From assembly GCF_023101185.1 (NCBI RefSeq), contig NZ_CP078077.1:2943630-3007629 (forward strand): a stretch of 64,000 nucleotides of DNA, in the 5' to 3' direction. Shown in pieces: positions 44,932-53,630 of this stretch; the stretch's first letter is position 1; the number at the start of each line of letters is the position of its first letter. The notes beneath the pieces were generated by a model, which saw only the letters and a list, made by a program, of their open reading frames with translations, did no database searches and was not told the origin of the DNA. A program made the position numbers and the translations under genes. The stretch is from Microbacterium galbinum (lineage in GTDB: Bacteria; Actinomycetota; Actinomycetes; Actinomycetales; Microbacteriaceae).

Positions 44932-45405
44932 CTAGTCGTTGACGGGACGGACGATGGCGGTGGCGCCGTTGATCGCCGTCACGGCGATCGGCGATCCCTG
45001 GGGGATCGGTACGGGCGTGGCGGAGCGAGCGGTCCAGGTGTCGCCGTTGCTGAGCTTTACCTGTCCGGAGATCTGCGTGATGTCGTGGAGCGCGGTTCCA
45101 CGGAGGTCGAGGAGAGCATCGACGTTCGACTTGGTCGGATCCTCGCCGCGCCGCAGCCGCCGGAGAAGCGGCGGTCGCAGGAAGAGGATGAACAGCGCCG
45201 CGGCTGCCGCGGCGACGATCACCTGCGCCCAGACCGGGATGCCGACCAGATCGGTGAGCAGTCCGATGGCGCTGCCGAAGCTGAGCATCAGGAACGTGAA
45301 ATCGAGCGTGAGCATCTCGATCACGAGGAACGCGGCGATCAGGACCAGCCAGCCGATCCAGGCCCATTGGTCGATGAACTGTACGAAAGTCGAGACGGTG
45401 TCCAT
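44932..45405 (-). CDS. NfeD-family membrane protein
   Basis: Partner of the SPFH protein. The 157 residues include two or three membrane segments (about 15-80) and a C-terminal OB-fold domain (about 92-157: LDLRGTALHDITQISGQVKLSNGDTW). It is the short NfeD form, without the ClpP-like protease domain. The ATG has a GAAGGAGG site. First gene of the operon, eight bases before the SPFH GTG. Confidence 0.9.
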   Translation of the reverse strand: MDTVSTFVQFIDQWAWIGWLVLIAAFLVIEMLTLDFTFLMLSFGSAIGLLTDLVGIPVWAQVIVAAAAAALFILFLRPPLLRRLRRGEDPTKSNVDALLDLRGTALHDITQISGQVKLSNGDTWTARSATPVPIPQGSPIAVTAINGATAIVRPVND

Positions 45406-45525
45406 GCGGCCTCCTTCGCGGTCAACCTATCACGGGGCCCGACGCCGTATCGGGCGGCGCGGGGCGCTCTTGATAGTCTGAGTTGCCGCGTCATCGCGGC
45501 GTTTCACGCACCATGAGGAGTCACC

Positions 45526-46290
45526 GTGACCGCTGTTCTTCCCGCAGGATCTCTCGACGGCAAGGTCGCCCTTGTCACCGGCTCGTCGCGGGGGATCGGC
45601 GCCGACACCGTGCGCTACCTCGCGGAGGCCGGGGCGGATGTCGTCATCAACTTCCGCAACAAGGCCCCGCGCGCCGAGAAGCTCGCCGGTGAGCTGCGCG
45701 AGCTCGGACGCCGCGCGCTCGTCGTCGGAGCCGACCTGACCGACCCCGAGTCGGTCGCGGCGATGTTCGACGCCGTCACCAATGAATACGGTCGTCTCGA
45801 CGTGCTCGTGCTGAACGCCTCCGGAGGCATGGAATCCGGCATGGCCGAGGACTACGCCCTCACGCTCAACCGCGACGCGCAGCTCAACGTGCTCCGCGCA
45901 GCCGAACCGCTCCTGGGCGAGGGCGCGCGCGTGATCTTCGTGACGAGCCACCAGGCGCACTTCATCCGCACCACCCCGACCATGCCCGAGTACGAGCCGG
46001 TCGCTCTGTCGAAGCGCGCCGGCGAGGATGCGCTGCGCGAGCTCATTCCCGGCCTCGCCGAGAAGGGCATCGGCTTCACGGTCGTCTCCGGCGACATGAT
46101 CGAGGGCACGATCACGGCGACGCTGCTCGAGCGAGCGAACCCCGGAGCGATCGCCGAGCGCCGCGAGTCCGCGGGCAAGCTCTACAACGTCTCGGAGTTC
46201 GCGGCCGAGGTCGCTCAGGCGGCCGTCGATCCCGTCCCCGCCGACAACACCCGCCTCGTCGGTGACGTGAGCGCGTTCGTCGCCGAGTAG
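45526..46290 (+). CDS. Short-chain dehydrogenase/reductase with atypical active site
   Basis: Rossmann-fold SDR of 254 residues with the cofactor motif TGSSRGIG (18-25) and LNASGG (96-101). The usual YxxxK is absent: Lys163 has Val159 at the Tyr position, and the only nearby Tyr is Tyr156, seven residues before Lys. Ser141 is in place (VTSHQ). Either catalysis uses another residue or the protein is not a classical oxidoreductase. GTG 45526 has a GAGGAG site. A terminator follows. Confidence 0.85.
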   Translation: MTAVLPAGSLDGKVALVTGSSRGIGADTVRYLAEAGADVVINFRNKAPRAEKLAGELRELGRRALVVGADLTDPESVAAMFDAVTNEYGRLDVLVLNASGGMESGMAEDYALTLNRDAQLNVLRAAEPLLGEGARVIFVTSHQAHFIRTTPTMPEYEPVALSKRAGEDALRELIPGLAEKGIGFTVVSGDMIEGTITATLLERANPGAIAERRESAGKLYNVSEFAAEVAQAAVDPVPADNTRLVGDVSAFVAE

Positions 46291-46303
46291 CACCCGCACG
46301 CGA

Positions 46304-46340
46304 ATCGGCCCCGTGCTCCACCTCGGAGCACGGGGCCGAT
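46304..46340. terminator. Perfect bidirectional hairpin terminator
   Basis: Two 16-base arms (ATCGGCCCCGTGCTCC and its complement) pair perfectly around ACCTC, between the convergent SDR and HdeD genes. No T-run. Confidence 0.75.
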
Positions 46341-46354
46341 CTGCAGTGCGGATG

Positions 46355-46951
46355 TCAGTGCGCGGCGTCCTCCTGAACGGCGGCCGTGAACTCCTTGGCG
46401 TCCTTTCCGAGCGTGATGGCCCGGACGATCTGCACGATGCCGAGCGCGACGAGCGAGATGCCGAGGATCAGCCAGAAAGCGAACCCCGCCACGAGCGGCG
46501 AGAACAGCACGATGATTCCGGCCACGATGCTGAGGAGCGCGTAGAGGAGGGTCCACACGCGCGATCCGTCCTGACCGAGCAGGCTCAGGGCCACCACGCC
46601 GTCGACGATCCAGCTGATGCCGATGAAGATGACGACGACGAAGGCGAGAGCCGCGGCGGCCGCACCGAGGTTCGCGAAGGCGATGATGCCGGCGACGATG
46701 TAGAGCAGGCCGAGGAGGATGTGCCCGACGCGCGACCAGCCGCCGCGGGCGCCCGAGAAGATGCCGAGGCCGATGTAGACGAGACCCGCGACGACGAGGT
46801 AGGCGGCGAAGATCGCGGTGACGACGACGGCGGACTTCACGGGCCAGACCAGCAGCACGATGCCGGCGATGAGGGCGAGGACGCCCGAGACGGCGAGCGT
46901 GATGCGGATCGACTTGAACAGCGATTTCGCTTCGGAGAGTGGTGCGGACAT
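46355..46951 (-). CDS. HdeD-family (DUF308) membrane protein
   Basis: The 198-residue protein has six hydrophobic segments in three DUF308-like repeats, each with a Gly-Ile-Val pattern (GVLALIAGIVLLVWP, GLLYIVAGIIAF, ALLSIVAGIIVLFSP). HdeD is linked to acid resistance in enterobacteria, but actinobacterial homologs are uncharacterised. ATG 46951 has an AGAAAGGG site. The frame upstream to 47152 is not part of the gene. Confidence 0.87.
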   Translation of the reverse strand: MSAPLSEAKSLFKSIRITLAVSGVLALIAGIVLLVWPVKSAVVVTAIFAAYLVVAGLVYIGLGIFSGARGGWSRVGHILLGLLYIVAGIIAFANLGAAAAALAFVVVIFIGISWIVDGVVALSLLGQDGSRVWTLLYALLSIVAGIIVLFSPLVAGFAFWLILGISLVALGIVQIVRAITLGKDAKEFTAAVQEDAAH

Positions 46952-47087
46952 GGGGGACCCTTTCTGAGAGAATCCTGTGTGGATGACCTCAGAGTAGCGC
47001 CGTCCATCCTCGCCGTGGGGCTCATCTCGTGAGGGGACGTCGCGCAGGGTCATGCGCCGATGCGGGGCGTCATGGCAGGATCGACAC

Positions 47088-47528
47088 GTGACTCCCGACG
47101 TGGATGCTCGCCTGCGCGAGCTTGTGTCGATGCGTAAGGTGCGGGACCGCATCGACCGCGACTACGCGAAGCCTCTCGACGTGGAGGCTCTCGCTGCCGG
47201 GGTGCACCTGTCTGCGGGGCATCTCAGCCGCCGGTTCCGGGAGACCTACGGCGAGTCTCCGTACTCGTATCTCATGACGCGCCGGATCGAGCGGGCGATG
47301 GCTCTGCTCCGACGCGGGGACCGTTCGGTCACCGAGGTGTGCTTCGAAGTCGGCTGCTCGTCGCTGGGCACGTTCAGCAGTCGTTTCACGGAGCTGGTGG
47401 GTGTCCCACCCAGCGTGTACCGTGAACGCGCCGCCCACGTCGACGGGATCCCCGTCTTCCAGGCCAAGCAGGTCACCCGGCCGATCAGGAATCGAGAAGC
47501 GCCGCCCCGCGACGCCCACCTAGCGTGA
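47088..47528 (+). CDS. AraC-family regulator, HTH-only
   Basis: The 146-residue protein is almost entirely an AraC DNA-binding domain (about 15-110: DVEALAAGVHLSAGHLSRRFRETYGESPYSYL, then SVTEVCFEVGCSSLGTFSSRFTELVGVPPS), with no sensor domain, as in MarA/SoxS-type regulators. GTG 47088 is preceded by AGGA. Its stop lies in the promoter of the next gene. It probably controls the VOC and UvrA-like genes. Confidence 0.87.
   Translation: MTPDVDARLRELVSMRKVRDRIDRDYAKPLDVEALAAGVHLSAGHLSRRFRETYGESPYSYLMTRRIERAMALLRRGDRSVTEVCFEVGCSSLGTFSSRFTELVGVPPSVYRERAAHVDGIPVFQAKQVTRPIRNREAPPRDAHLA
47521..47526 (+). promoter_or_regulatory. -10 hexamer of a leaderless promoter
   Basis: TAGCGT, then 7 bases, then the ATG at 47534 of the VOC gene. 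It overlaps the araC stop. Confidence 0.5.
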
Positions 47529-47533
47529 ACACC

Positions 47534-47944
47534 ATGAAGATCAGCATCCACTACGCCTTCCTCCCGCACACCGACGCCGACGCGGCTCTCGCCTTCTATC
47601 GCGATGCCCTCGGCTTCGAGGTGCGCAACGACGTCGGATACGACGGCATGCGCTGGCTCACCGTCGGTCCCGAGAATCAGCCGGAGACCTCGATCGTGCT
47701 CCACCCGCCGGCGACCGACCCGGGTCTGACCGACGACGAGCGCCGCACGGTGCTCGAGCTCATCGCGAAGGGCAGCTACGGGGCGCTCACGCTCGCCAGC
47801 GACGACCTCGACGCCCTCTTCGAGCGGCTCGTCGAGAGCGGCGCCGACGTCGTGCAGGAGCCGATGGATCAGCCGTACGGCGTGCGCGACTGCGCCTTCC
47901 GCGACCCCGCGGGCAACCTGCTCCGTATCAACCAAGCCGGCTGA
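47534..47944 (+). CDS. VOC-superfamily (glyoxalase/bleomycin-resistance-like) protein
   Basis: The 136-residue metal-binding-fold protein has a typical start (DADAALAFYRDALGFEVRND) and end (GVRDCAFRDPAGNLLRINQ, with the Glu replaced in the last motif). Such proteins bind drugs or act on small electrophiles; which applies is unknown. An in-frame GTG at 47525 would overlap the araC stop, but the TAGCGT placement favours ATG 47534. It lies 23 bases before the UvrA-like gene. Confidence 0.85.
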   Translation: MKISIHYAFLPHTDADAALAFYRDALGFEVRNDVGYDGMRWLTVGPENQPETSIVLHPPATDPGLTDDERRTVLELIAKGSYGALTLASDDLDALFERLVESGADVVQEPMDQPYGVRDCAFRDPAGNLLRINQAG

Positions 47945-47967
47945 GAGATCAGCCTCGTCTCCGAAGG

Positions 47968-50331
47968 ATGCCGATGACCACCGTCGACCACCCCGCTGAC
48001 AGCCACGACCTCATCCGCGTTCAGGGTGCACGTGAGAACAACCTCAAGGACGTCAGCGTCGACATCCCGAAAAGACGGCTGAGCGTCTTCACCGGCGTTT
48101 CGGGATCGGGCAAGAGCTCGCTCGTCTTCGACACCATCGCCGCGGAGTCCCGCCGGATGATCGACGAGACCTACAGTGCCTTCGTCCAGGGGTTCATGCC
48201 CTCGGTTCCGCGGCCGGACGTCGATGTGCTCGAAGGTCTGACGACGGCGATCATCGTCGATCAGGAGCGCTTGGGGGCGAACCCGCGATCGACGGTGGGC
48301 ACCGTGACCGATGCGAACGCGATGCTGCGCATCCTCTTCAGCAAGCTCGGCACCCCCTACATCGGCGGACCGACCGCCTTCTCCTTCAACATCCCCACGC
48401 AGCGCGCGAGCGGGGTGATGACCGGCCCCGGCGGTGAGAAGAAGATCGTGAAGGACGCGATCTACCTCGGTGGCATGTGCCCGCGGTGCGAGGGCAGGGG
48501 AGCGGTGTCCGACCTCGACCTCGCGCAGATCGTCGACGAGTCCAAGTCCCTCGACGAGGGCGCCATCATGGTGCCGGGGTACACGGCGGACGGCTGGATG
48601 GTGAAGGGGTTCTCGCAGTCCGGGTTCTATCCCGGTGACAAGCCCGTCGCCCAGTTCTCCGAGAAGCAGCGGCAGCTGTTCCTCTACGGAGAGGTGACGA
48701 AGGTCAAGATCGCCGGGATCAACATGACCTACGAGGGACTGATCCCGAAGATCACCAAGTCGATGCTGTCGAAGGACCTCGATGCCCTGCAGCCGCACGT
48801 CCGTGCGTTCGTCGAGAAGGTCGCCACCTTCGCGGTGTGCCCGGAATGCGATGGGACCCGTCTGACGGAGGGGGCGCGGTCGTCGAAGATCGACGGCATC
48901 AGCATCGCGGATGCCTGCCGCATGCAGGTCACGGATCTCGCTGAGTGGGTGCGCGGGCTCGACCTCCAGGGCGCGGGACCGCTGCTCGAAGCCCTGAGCG
49001 CGAACCTCGACGCCTTCGTCACCCTCGGGCTCGGGTATCTGAGTCTGGAGCGCCCGTCGGGCACGCTGTCCGGGGGAGAGGCGCAGCGCATCAAGATGCT
49101 CCGCCACCTCGGCTCGTCGCTGACCGACGTGACCTACGTGTTCGACGAGCCGACGATCGGCCTGCATCCGCACGACATCCAGCGGATGAACGGCCTGCTC
49201 CTCAAACTGCGCGACAAGGGCAACACCGTGCTCGTGGTCGAGCACAAGCCCGAGACGATCGTGATCGCCGACCACGTCGTCGATCTCGGCCCGGGCGCGG
49301 GCAGCGCCGGCGGCGAGATCTGCTTCCAGGGCACGGTCGAGGGGCTCAAGAGGAGCGGGACGCGTACGGGGGAGCACCTCGACGACCGCGCCGTGCTCAA
49401 GGACGCGGTGCGCGCGGCGGACGGGGCGATCGAGGTGCGTGGTGCGACCGCGAACAACCTCCAGAACGTGGACGTCGATATCCCCACGGGCATCCTGACG
49501 GTCGTCACGGGTGTCGCCGGCTCCGGGAAGAGTTCGCTGATCCACGGCTCCGTCTCGAAACTCGACGGAGTCGTGGCGATCGACCAGGGTGCGATCAAGG
49601 GTTCGCGTCGGAGCAATCCCGCCACCTACACCGGGCTGCTCGAGCCGATCCGCAAGGCGTTCGCGAAGGCCAATGGCGTCAAGCCGGCGCTGTTCAGCGC
49701 GAACTCCGAAGGGGCGTGCCCGACCTGCAAGGGCGCCGGTGTCATCATCACCGAGCTCGGCTTCATGGACACGATCGAGACACCGTGCGAAGACTGTGGA
49801 GGAAAGCGCTTCCAGGCCGCGGTTCTCGAGTACAAACTGGCGGGCAAGGACATCACCGAGGTGCTCGATCTGCCGGTGTCCGAAGCGCGGGTGTTCTTCT
49901 CGGAGGGTGACGCCAAGATCCTGGCGGTGACGGCGATCCTCGGCCGGCTGGACGACGTCGGTCTCGGGTATCTCTCGCTCGGACAGCCGCTCTCGACCCT
50001 GTCCGGCGGTGAGCGTCAGCGCATCAAGCTGGCGATCCAGATGGGGGAGAAGGGCGACGTCTACGTGCTCGACGAGCCGACGACCGGTCTCCACCTCGCT
50101 GATGTGCAGAAGATCCTCGGGCTCCTCGACCGTCTCGTCGAGTCGGGCAAGACCGTGATCGTGATCGAGCACCACCAGGCGGTGATGGCTCACGCGGACT
50201 GGATCCTCGACATCGGTCCCGGCGCCGGGCACGACGGCGGCCGTGTCGTGTTCGAAGGCACGCCCGCGGATCTCGTGGCAGAACGCTCGACGCTCACCGG
50301 CGAACATCTCGCGGCCTACGTCGGAGTCTGA
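47968..50331 (+). CDS. UvrA2-like ABC ATPase (excinuclease A paralog)
   Basis: The 787-residue protein has two ABC ATPase modules: Walker A GVSGSGKSSL and GVAGSGKSSL, signatures LSGGEAQR and LSGGERQR, Walker B FDEPTIGLH and LDEPTTGLH. Zinc-type CPRCEGRG, CPECDGT and CPTCKGAG...CEDCGG motifs are kept. It is about 160 residues shorter than UvrA, consistent with loss of the UvrB-binding region, as in UvrA2/DrrC proteins of antibiotic producers and Deinococcus. Likely role: protection from a DNA-binding drug. ATG 47974 is an alternative. Confidence 0.88.
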   Translation: MPMTTVDHPADSHDLIRVQGARENNLKDVSVDIPKRRLSVFTGVSGSGKSSLVFDTIAAESRRMIDETYSAFVQGFMPSVPRPDVDVLEGLTTAIIVDQERLGANPRSTVGTVTDANAMLRILFSKLGTPYIGGPTAFSFNIPTQRASGVMTGPGGEKKIVKDAIYLGGMCPRCEGRGAVSDLDLAQIVDESKSLDEGAIMVPGYTADGWMVKGFSQSGFYPGDKPVAQFSEKQRQLFLYGEVTKVKIAGINMTYEGLIPKITKSMLSKDLDALQPHVRAFVEKVATFAVCPECDGTRLTEGARSSKIDGISIADACRMQVTDLAEWVRGLDLQGAGPLLEALSANLDAFVTLGLGYLSLERPSGTLSGGEAQRIKMLRHLGSSLTDVTYVFDEPTIGLHPHDIQRMNGLLLKLRDKGNTVLVVEHKPETIVIADHVVDLGPGAGSAGGEICFQGTVEGLKRSGTRTGEHLDDRAVLKDAVRAADGAIEVRGATANNLQNVDVDIPTGILTVVTGVAGSGKSSLIHGSVSKLDGVVAIDQGAIKGSRRSNPATYTGLLEPIRKAFAKANGVKPALFSANSEGACPTCKGAGVIITELGFMDTIETPCEDCGGKRFQAAVLEYKLAGKDITEVLDLPVSEARVFFSEGDAKILAVTAILGRLDDVGLGYLSLGQPLSTLSGGERQRIKLAIQMGEKGDVYVLDEPTTGLHLADVQKILGLLDRLVESGKTVIVIEHHQAVMAHADWILDIGPGAGHDGGRVVFEGTPADLVAERSTLTGEHLAAYVGV

Positions 50332-50355
50332 TCCCCGACGAGCTGAACCGATATA

Positions 50356-51204
50356 TCAGTCCCGTCGAGCGATGATCGTGTAGGTGCAGGGGAGCAGATC
50401 GCGCTGGTCTTCCGGCCATGCGTATCCTCCGGGCACCTCCACCATCCGCGGGCTGAATCGCCAGGGGAGTGTGCGGCCTTCATCGACGTGCACGATGCGC
50501 AGGCCCGCACCGAGGAGGGCGCCCAGGATCTCGGCGAGCGAGTGCGGCCACTCGTAGGTGCGCGTGTGCGACACGGTGCCGTCGCCCGCGTAGGTGCTCG
50601 CGTCGTCCCAGACCTGCGCCGACCCGTCGCCGAAGTACCGATAGCGCGCGGTGAGCGTCTCCGCGTCCTCGTCGAGCGCGTACAGCGCAGGATGCCCGTC
50701 GCGGATGAAGAACGTCCCGCCGGGGCGCAACAGCTCCTGGATCTGCTGGGACCAACGGTCCAGATCGGAGAGCCAGCAGATCGTTCCGATGCTCGTGTAG
50801 ACGACATCGAAGTCACCGGAGACCGCGGCCCTGGCGTCGAGCACGTCGGTTTCGACCCACTCGGCGTCGACGCCGTGCTCCTCGGCGAAGGCTCGTGCCG
50901 TCTCCAGGGCCGGCGCCGAGAAATCGACGCCGGTGACTCGTCGTGCACCGGCGCGCGCCAGCGAGACGGTGTCGGTGCCGATGTGGCACTGCAGGTGGCA
51001 CACGTCTAGTCCGACGATGGATCGTGCGGGCAGGAATCGTTCGAGCACCGGGACGTCGTGGCGGACGACATCGCTGAGGTGCTCGGGGTCATCGAACGAC
51101 TCGCGCTCGTACGACACCGCGTGCAGCGGCACGCGGTCGTCCCAGTTCTCACGATTGGCCTCGCGCGCCGCCGACCAGTCGATCTCCACGTGTTCGCCGT
51201 TCAT
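50356..51204 (-). CDS. Class I SAM-dependent methyltransferase
   Basis: The 282-residue methyltransferase has an unusual motif I, VGLDVCHLQCHIGTDTVSLARAG (about 64-86), then VTGVDFSAPALE and motif IV FDVVYTSIGTICWLSD. This is a recognisable subgroup of small-molecule methyltransferases; the substrate is unknown. The ATG is six bases after TAGGCT. It converges on the UvrA-like gene with a 24-base gap. Confidence 0.87.
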   Translation of the reverse strand: MNGEHVEIDWSAAREANRENWDDRVPLHAVSYERESFDDPEHLSDVVRHDVPVLERFLPARSIVGLDVCHLQCHIGTDTVSLARAGARRVTGVDFSAPALETARAFAEEHGVDAEWVETDVLDARAAVSGDFDVVYTSIGTICWLSDLDRWSQQIQELLRPGGTFFIRDGHPALYALDEDAETLTARYRYFGDGSAQVWDDASTYAGDGTVSHTRTYEWPHSLAEILGALLGAGLRIVHVDEGRTLPWRFSPRMVEVPGGYAWPEDQRDLLPCTYTIIARRD

Positions 51205-51210
51205 GGCACC

Positions 51211-51216
51211 AGCCTA
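51211..51216 (-). promoter_or_regulatory. -10 hexamer of a leaderless promoter
   Basis: TAGGCT, then 6 bases, then the ATG at 51204 of the methyltransferase gene. Confidence 0.5.
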
Positions 51217-51250
51217 GCGAAGCGGATTCCGTTATAACCGATAATGCACA

Positions 51251-51601
51251 TTATGTCAGTCCGTGTGAGAACCACCTCGCCCGACAGATTCCGTGAGCTT
51301 CCCCGTCAGTGAATTGGATGCCGAGTCTCTGGCTCCCCTTAACCCCCGAGAGATCGGATCGCTGGGTCTTGACGACGATCTTGTGCGAGACCCGCTCGTG
51401 TAGAGCGAAGAACTCGACGGGACTTACAACGATGAAGACCCTCTGGACAGCGCCCCGCTCCCAGCTGATCACTTCTGGCGCGGATACGCGCTTGCGAGGC
51501 GAGTGCGGTCCGCCCTGCCTGCGCCCTGGACAGTGGTCGTCAAAGAACCTGAGAAGCTCCGCGAGGTCGAACTCTCTCTCTACGACCGCTGAGATCGCCA
51601 T
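51251..51601 (-). CDS. Uncertain small ORF in an atypical, lower-GC patch
   Basis: The 507-base stretch 51205-51711 has no convincing gene. The best minus-strand frame gives 116 residues (EREFDLAELLRFFDDHCPG..., VFIVVSPVEFFALHERV) with a GGGGAGAAG site before ATG 51601. The plus strand competes: 51390-51594 reads SEELDGTYNDEDPLDS...EVELSLYDR, interrupted upstream by TAG, like a decayed gene. I do not recognise either product. Base use differs from the flanks, suggesting acquired or degenerate DNA. Confidence 0.3.
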   Translation of the reverse strand: MAISAVVEREFDLAELLRFFDDHCPGRRQGGPHSPRKRVSAPEVISWERGAVQRVFIVVSPVEFFALHERVSHKIVVKTQRSDLSGVKGSQRLGIQFTDGEAHGICRARWFSHGLT

Positions 51602-51711
51602 GGGGACTTCTCCCCTGGTTCCTACGGGGCGTACGTCGTCGGCGTGTGGTTGACTGGCTCGCGGTTCACATTCGTATGCCGATTCATCGGCTCACTCCAC
51701 GGGGGAAGAAA

Positions 51712-52188
51712 ATGAAACGTCAGATCGCAGCCTGGACTATCGCCGTCGTCGCGGTCCTCGGAATCGCTGGCTGTTCCAGCACGCCGAGCGCCGACACGGA
51801 CAGTTCGACGTCGAGCGAGAGCTCCGCCCCCGCCGAGCAGACCACGGATCAGTCCGTCGCCGACGCCTGCGCATCCGTGGGAAGCCAGATCTCGGGCGTC
51901 GCGACCGAGCTATCCTCGCTCGACATGAGCGCGGCGATGTCCGACCCCGAGGGAACGGTTGCCACGTTCACCGAGACCGTCGATGCGATCGGTGCCGCCG
52001 CGGAGTCCGTCTCCAACCAGGAGGTCAAGGATGCCGTGACCGCGGTGCACGAGGACTTCACGTCGCTGCGCGATCTTCTCAAGCGTGTCCTGGTCGATCA
52101 GGACACGTCCGCCGCCGCGGAGGCGTCGACGCTCACGACCGACATCCAGGAATCGACTCAGGCGTTCTCGACGCTCTGCGCTGGCTGA
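51712..52188 (+). CDS. Small lipoprotein
   Basis: The 158-residue protein has a signal peptide and lipobox (VLGIAGCSS, Cys about 20), a Ser/Thr/Asp-rich linker (about 22-45), and an all-helical domain (about 50-158) with one Cys near its start and one four residues from the end, which may form a disulfide. Function unknown. ATG 51712 has a GGGGGAAGAA site; the frame upstream to 51646 is not needed. Probably lipidated by the sequence of Lgt, Lsp and the Lnt encoded here. Confidence 0.85.
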   Translation: MKRQIAAWTIAVVAVLGIAGCSSTPSADTDSSTSSESSAPAEQTTDQSVADACASVGSQISGVATELSSLDMSAAMSDPEGTVATFTETVDAIGAAAESVSNQEVKDAVTAVHEDFTSLRDLLKRVLVDQDTSAAAEASTLTTDIQESTQAFSTLCAG

Positions 52189-52264
52189 GCGACCGGATCC
52201 TCGGGGCCCGGCGAGCGATTGCGCGCCGGGCCCGTCGTCTGCGTCGAGGCCGCGGTGACGCGAG

Positions 52265-52270
52265 TACCGT
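52265..52270 (+). promoter_or_regulatory. -10 hexamer of a leaderless promoter
   Basis: TACCGT, then GGAAGG, then the GTG at 52277; the spacer could also serve as a ribosome site. Confidence 0.4.
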
Positions 52271-52276
52271 GGAAGG

Positions 52277-53605
52277 GTGACGCACGCTCCCCTCTCCCCC
52301 GTCTCGAACCCCGGGTGGCGAGCCTGGCTGATCTGGTCGGTGGGCGTCGCGGCTTACGTCGTCGCCATCACGAACCGCACGTCGTTGGGCGCCGTCGGTG
52401 TCGACGCGGCCGATCGTTTCCAGGCGGATGCCTCCACCCTCGCTCTCTTCGCGGTCGTGCAGCTCGCGGTGTACGGGGGGATGCAGATTCCGATCGGTGT
52501 ACTCCTCGACCGGTACGGCTCGCGTCCGATCATCACGATCGGGATGTTCCTGATGGCTGCGGGTCAGTTGGTGATGGCCTTCTCCCCCAGCATCGGCATT
52601 GCGATCTTCGCCCGTGTGCTGCTGGGTGCCGGAGACGCGGCCGTCTTCCCCGCGGTGCTCCGATTGGTCGCGGTGTGGTTCCCCGCCCAACGCGGCCCCG
52701 TGATGGTGCAGTTCACGGGCATCATCGGACAGGCGGGGCAACTGGTGGCGCTCGTCCCTCTGGCCGCTCTCCTGCACGCCACGAGCTGGACGATCACGTT
52801 CGGGAGCATCGCCGGGCTGGGCGTGCTCTTCACGATCCTCGTCGCTCTGGTCATCCGAAACCGCCCCGCCGAGCAGGACGCCGATGTGACGGTGAACACC
52901 GACACCGGAGTGGTGCGCGTGGTGACCTCGGCGATCGACACCGGTGTCGGCATCCGCGCCGCCTGGGCGCACCCGGGAACGAGGCTCGCGTTCTGGTCGC
53001 ACTTCACGACTCCGTTCGCGGGTACGGCGTTCATCCTGCTCTGGGGAATGCCGTTCCTCACTGCCGCGCAAGGTCTCACGGCGGCACATGCCGCGGGACT
53101 CATATCCGTATATGTCGTTGCCGGCATGATCTTCGGCCCCATCATCGGCGACCTCTCGCGCCGACTGCCGAACCATCGGTCCCTCGCCCTCGTGCTCCCC
53201 GCGGTGGGCCTGCAACTGATCGCGTGGTGCGCCGTGATCGCATTGCCCGGGGCCGCGCCGATCTGGTTGCTCTACGTTCTCGCGATCGCCCTCGCGACCG
53301 GTGGCCCGGCGTCGATGATCGCCTTCGACCACGCCCGCACCCATAACCCCTCGCATCGGCTGAGCACCGCCACGGGCGTCACGAACGCGGGAGGATTCAT
53401 CGCAGCTCTCATCGCGATCTTCCTGATCGGACTGTTGCTCGACCTCCAGGGCGCGGGCACGCCCGAAACCTATTCGCTCGACGCGTTCCGCATCGCCTTC
53501 CTCGCCCCGATCCCGCTCTGGATCATCGGGTGCGTGTTCATCGTGATCGAGCGCAAGCGCACGCGGGTCCGGATGGGACTCGACCCGGAGCGACGTCGCC
53601 GCTAG
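52277..53605 (+). CDS. MFS transporter (12 TM)
   Basis: Secondary transporter of 442 residues with 12 hydrophobic segments. Motif A-like LLDRYGSRPIITIG follows TM2, and a central charged loop (about 200-230) divides the halves. It resembles anion or sugar-phosphate:cation-symporter-like MFS members more than the drug exporters; the substrate is unknown. The C-terminus ends in an Arg-rich tail. It converges with the arginase-like gene. Confidence 0.87.
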   Translation: MTHAPLSPVSNPGWRAWLIWSVGVAAYVVAITNRTSLGAVGVDAADRFQADASTLALFAVVQLAVYGGMQIPIGVLLDRYGSRPIITIGMFLMAAGQLVMAFSPSIGIAIFARVLLGAGDAAVFPAVLRLVAVWFPAQRGPVMVQFTGIIGQAGQLVALVPLAALLHATSWTITFGSIAGLGVLFTILVALVIRNRPAEQDADVTVNTDTGVVRVVTSAIDTGVGIRAAWAHPGTRLAFWSHFTTPFAGTAFILLWGMPFLTAAQGLTAAHAAGLISVYVVAGMIFGPIIGDLSRRLPNHRSLALVLPAVGLQLIAWCAVIALPGAAPIWLLYVLAIALATGGPASMIAFDHARTHNPSHRLSTATGVTNAGGFIAALIAIFLIGLLLDLQGAGTPETYSLDAFRIAFLAPIPLWIIGCVFIVIERKRTRVRMGLDPERRRR

Positions 53606-53630
53606 ACGCGTCGCCTCCGAACTATCGACC

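Noticed and set aside
47869..50307. 812-residue minus-strand open frame opposite the UvrA-like gene
   Set aside because: Same shadow effect; no recognisable motif, and the plus strand has both ABC modules.
47968..50331. Housekeeping excinuclease UvrA
   Set aside because: Too short, and it sits in an AraC-VOC setting without uvrB; a UvrA2-type paralog fits better.
51309..51653. Plus-strand 114-residue ORF
   Set aside because: Ser/Thr/Arg-rich product in a third frame, no ribosome site, and it conflicts with both better frames in the patch.
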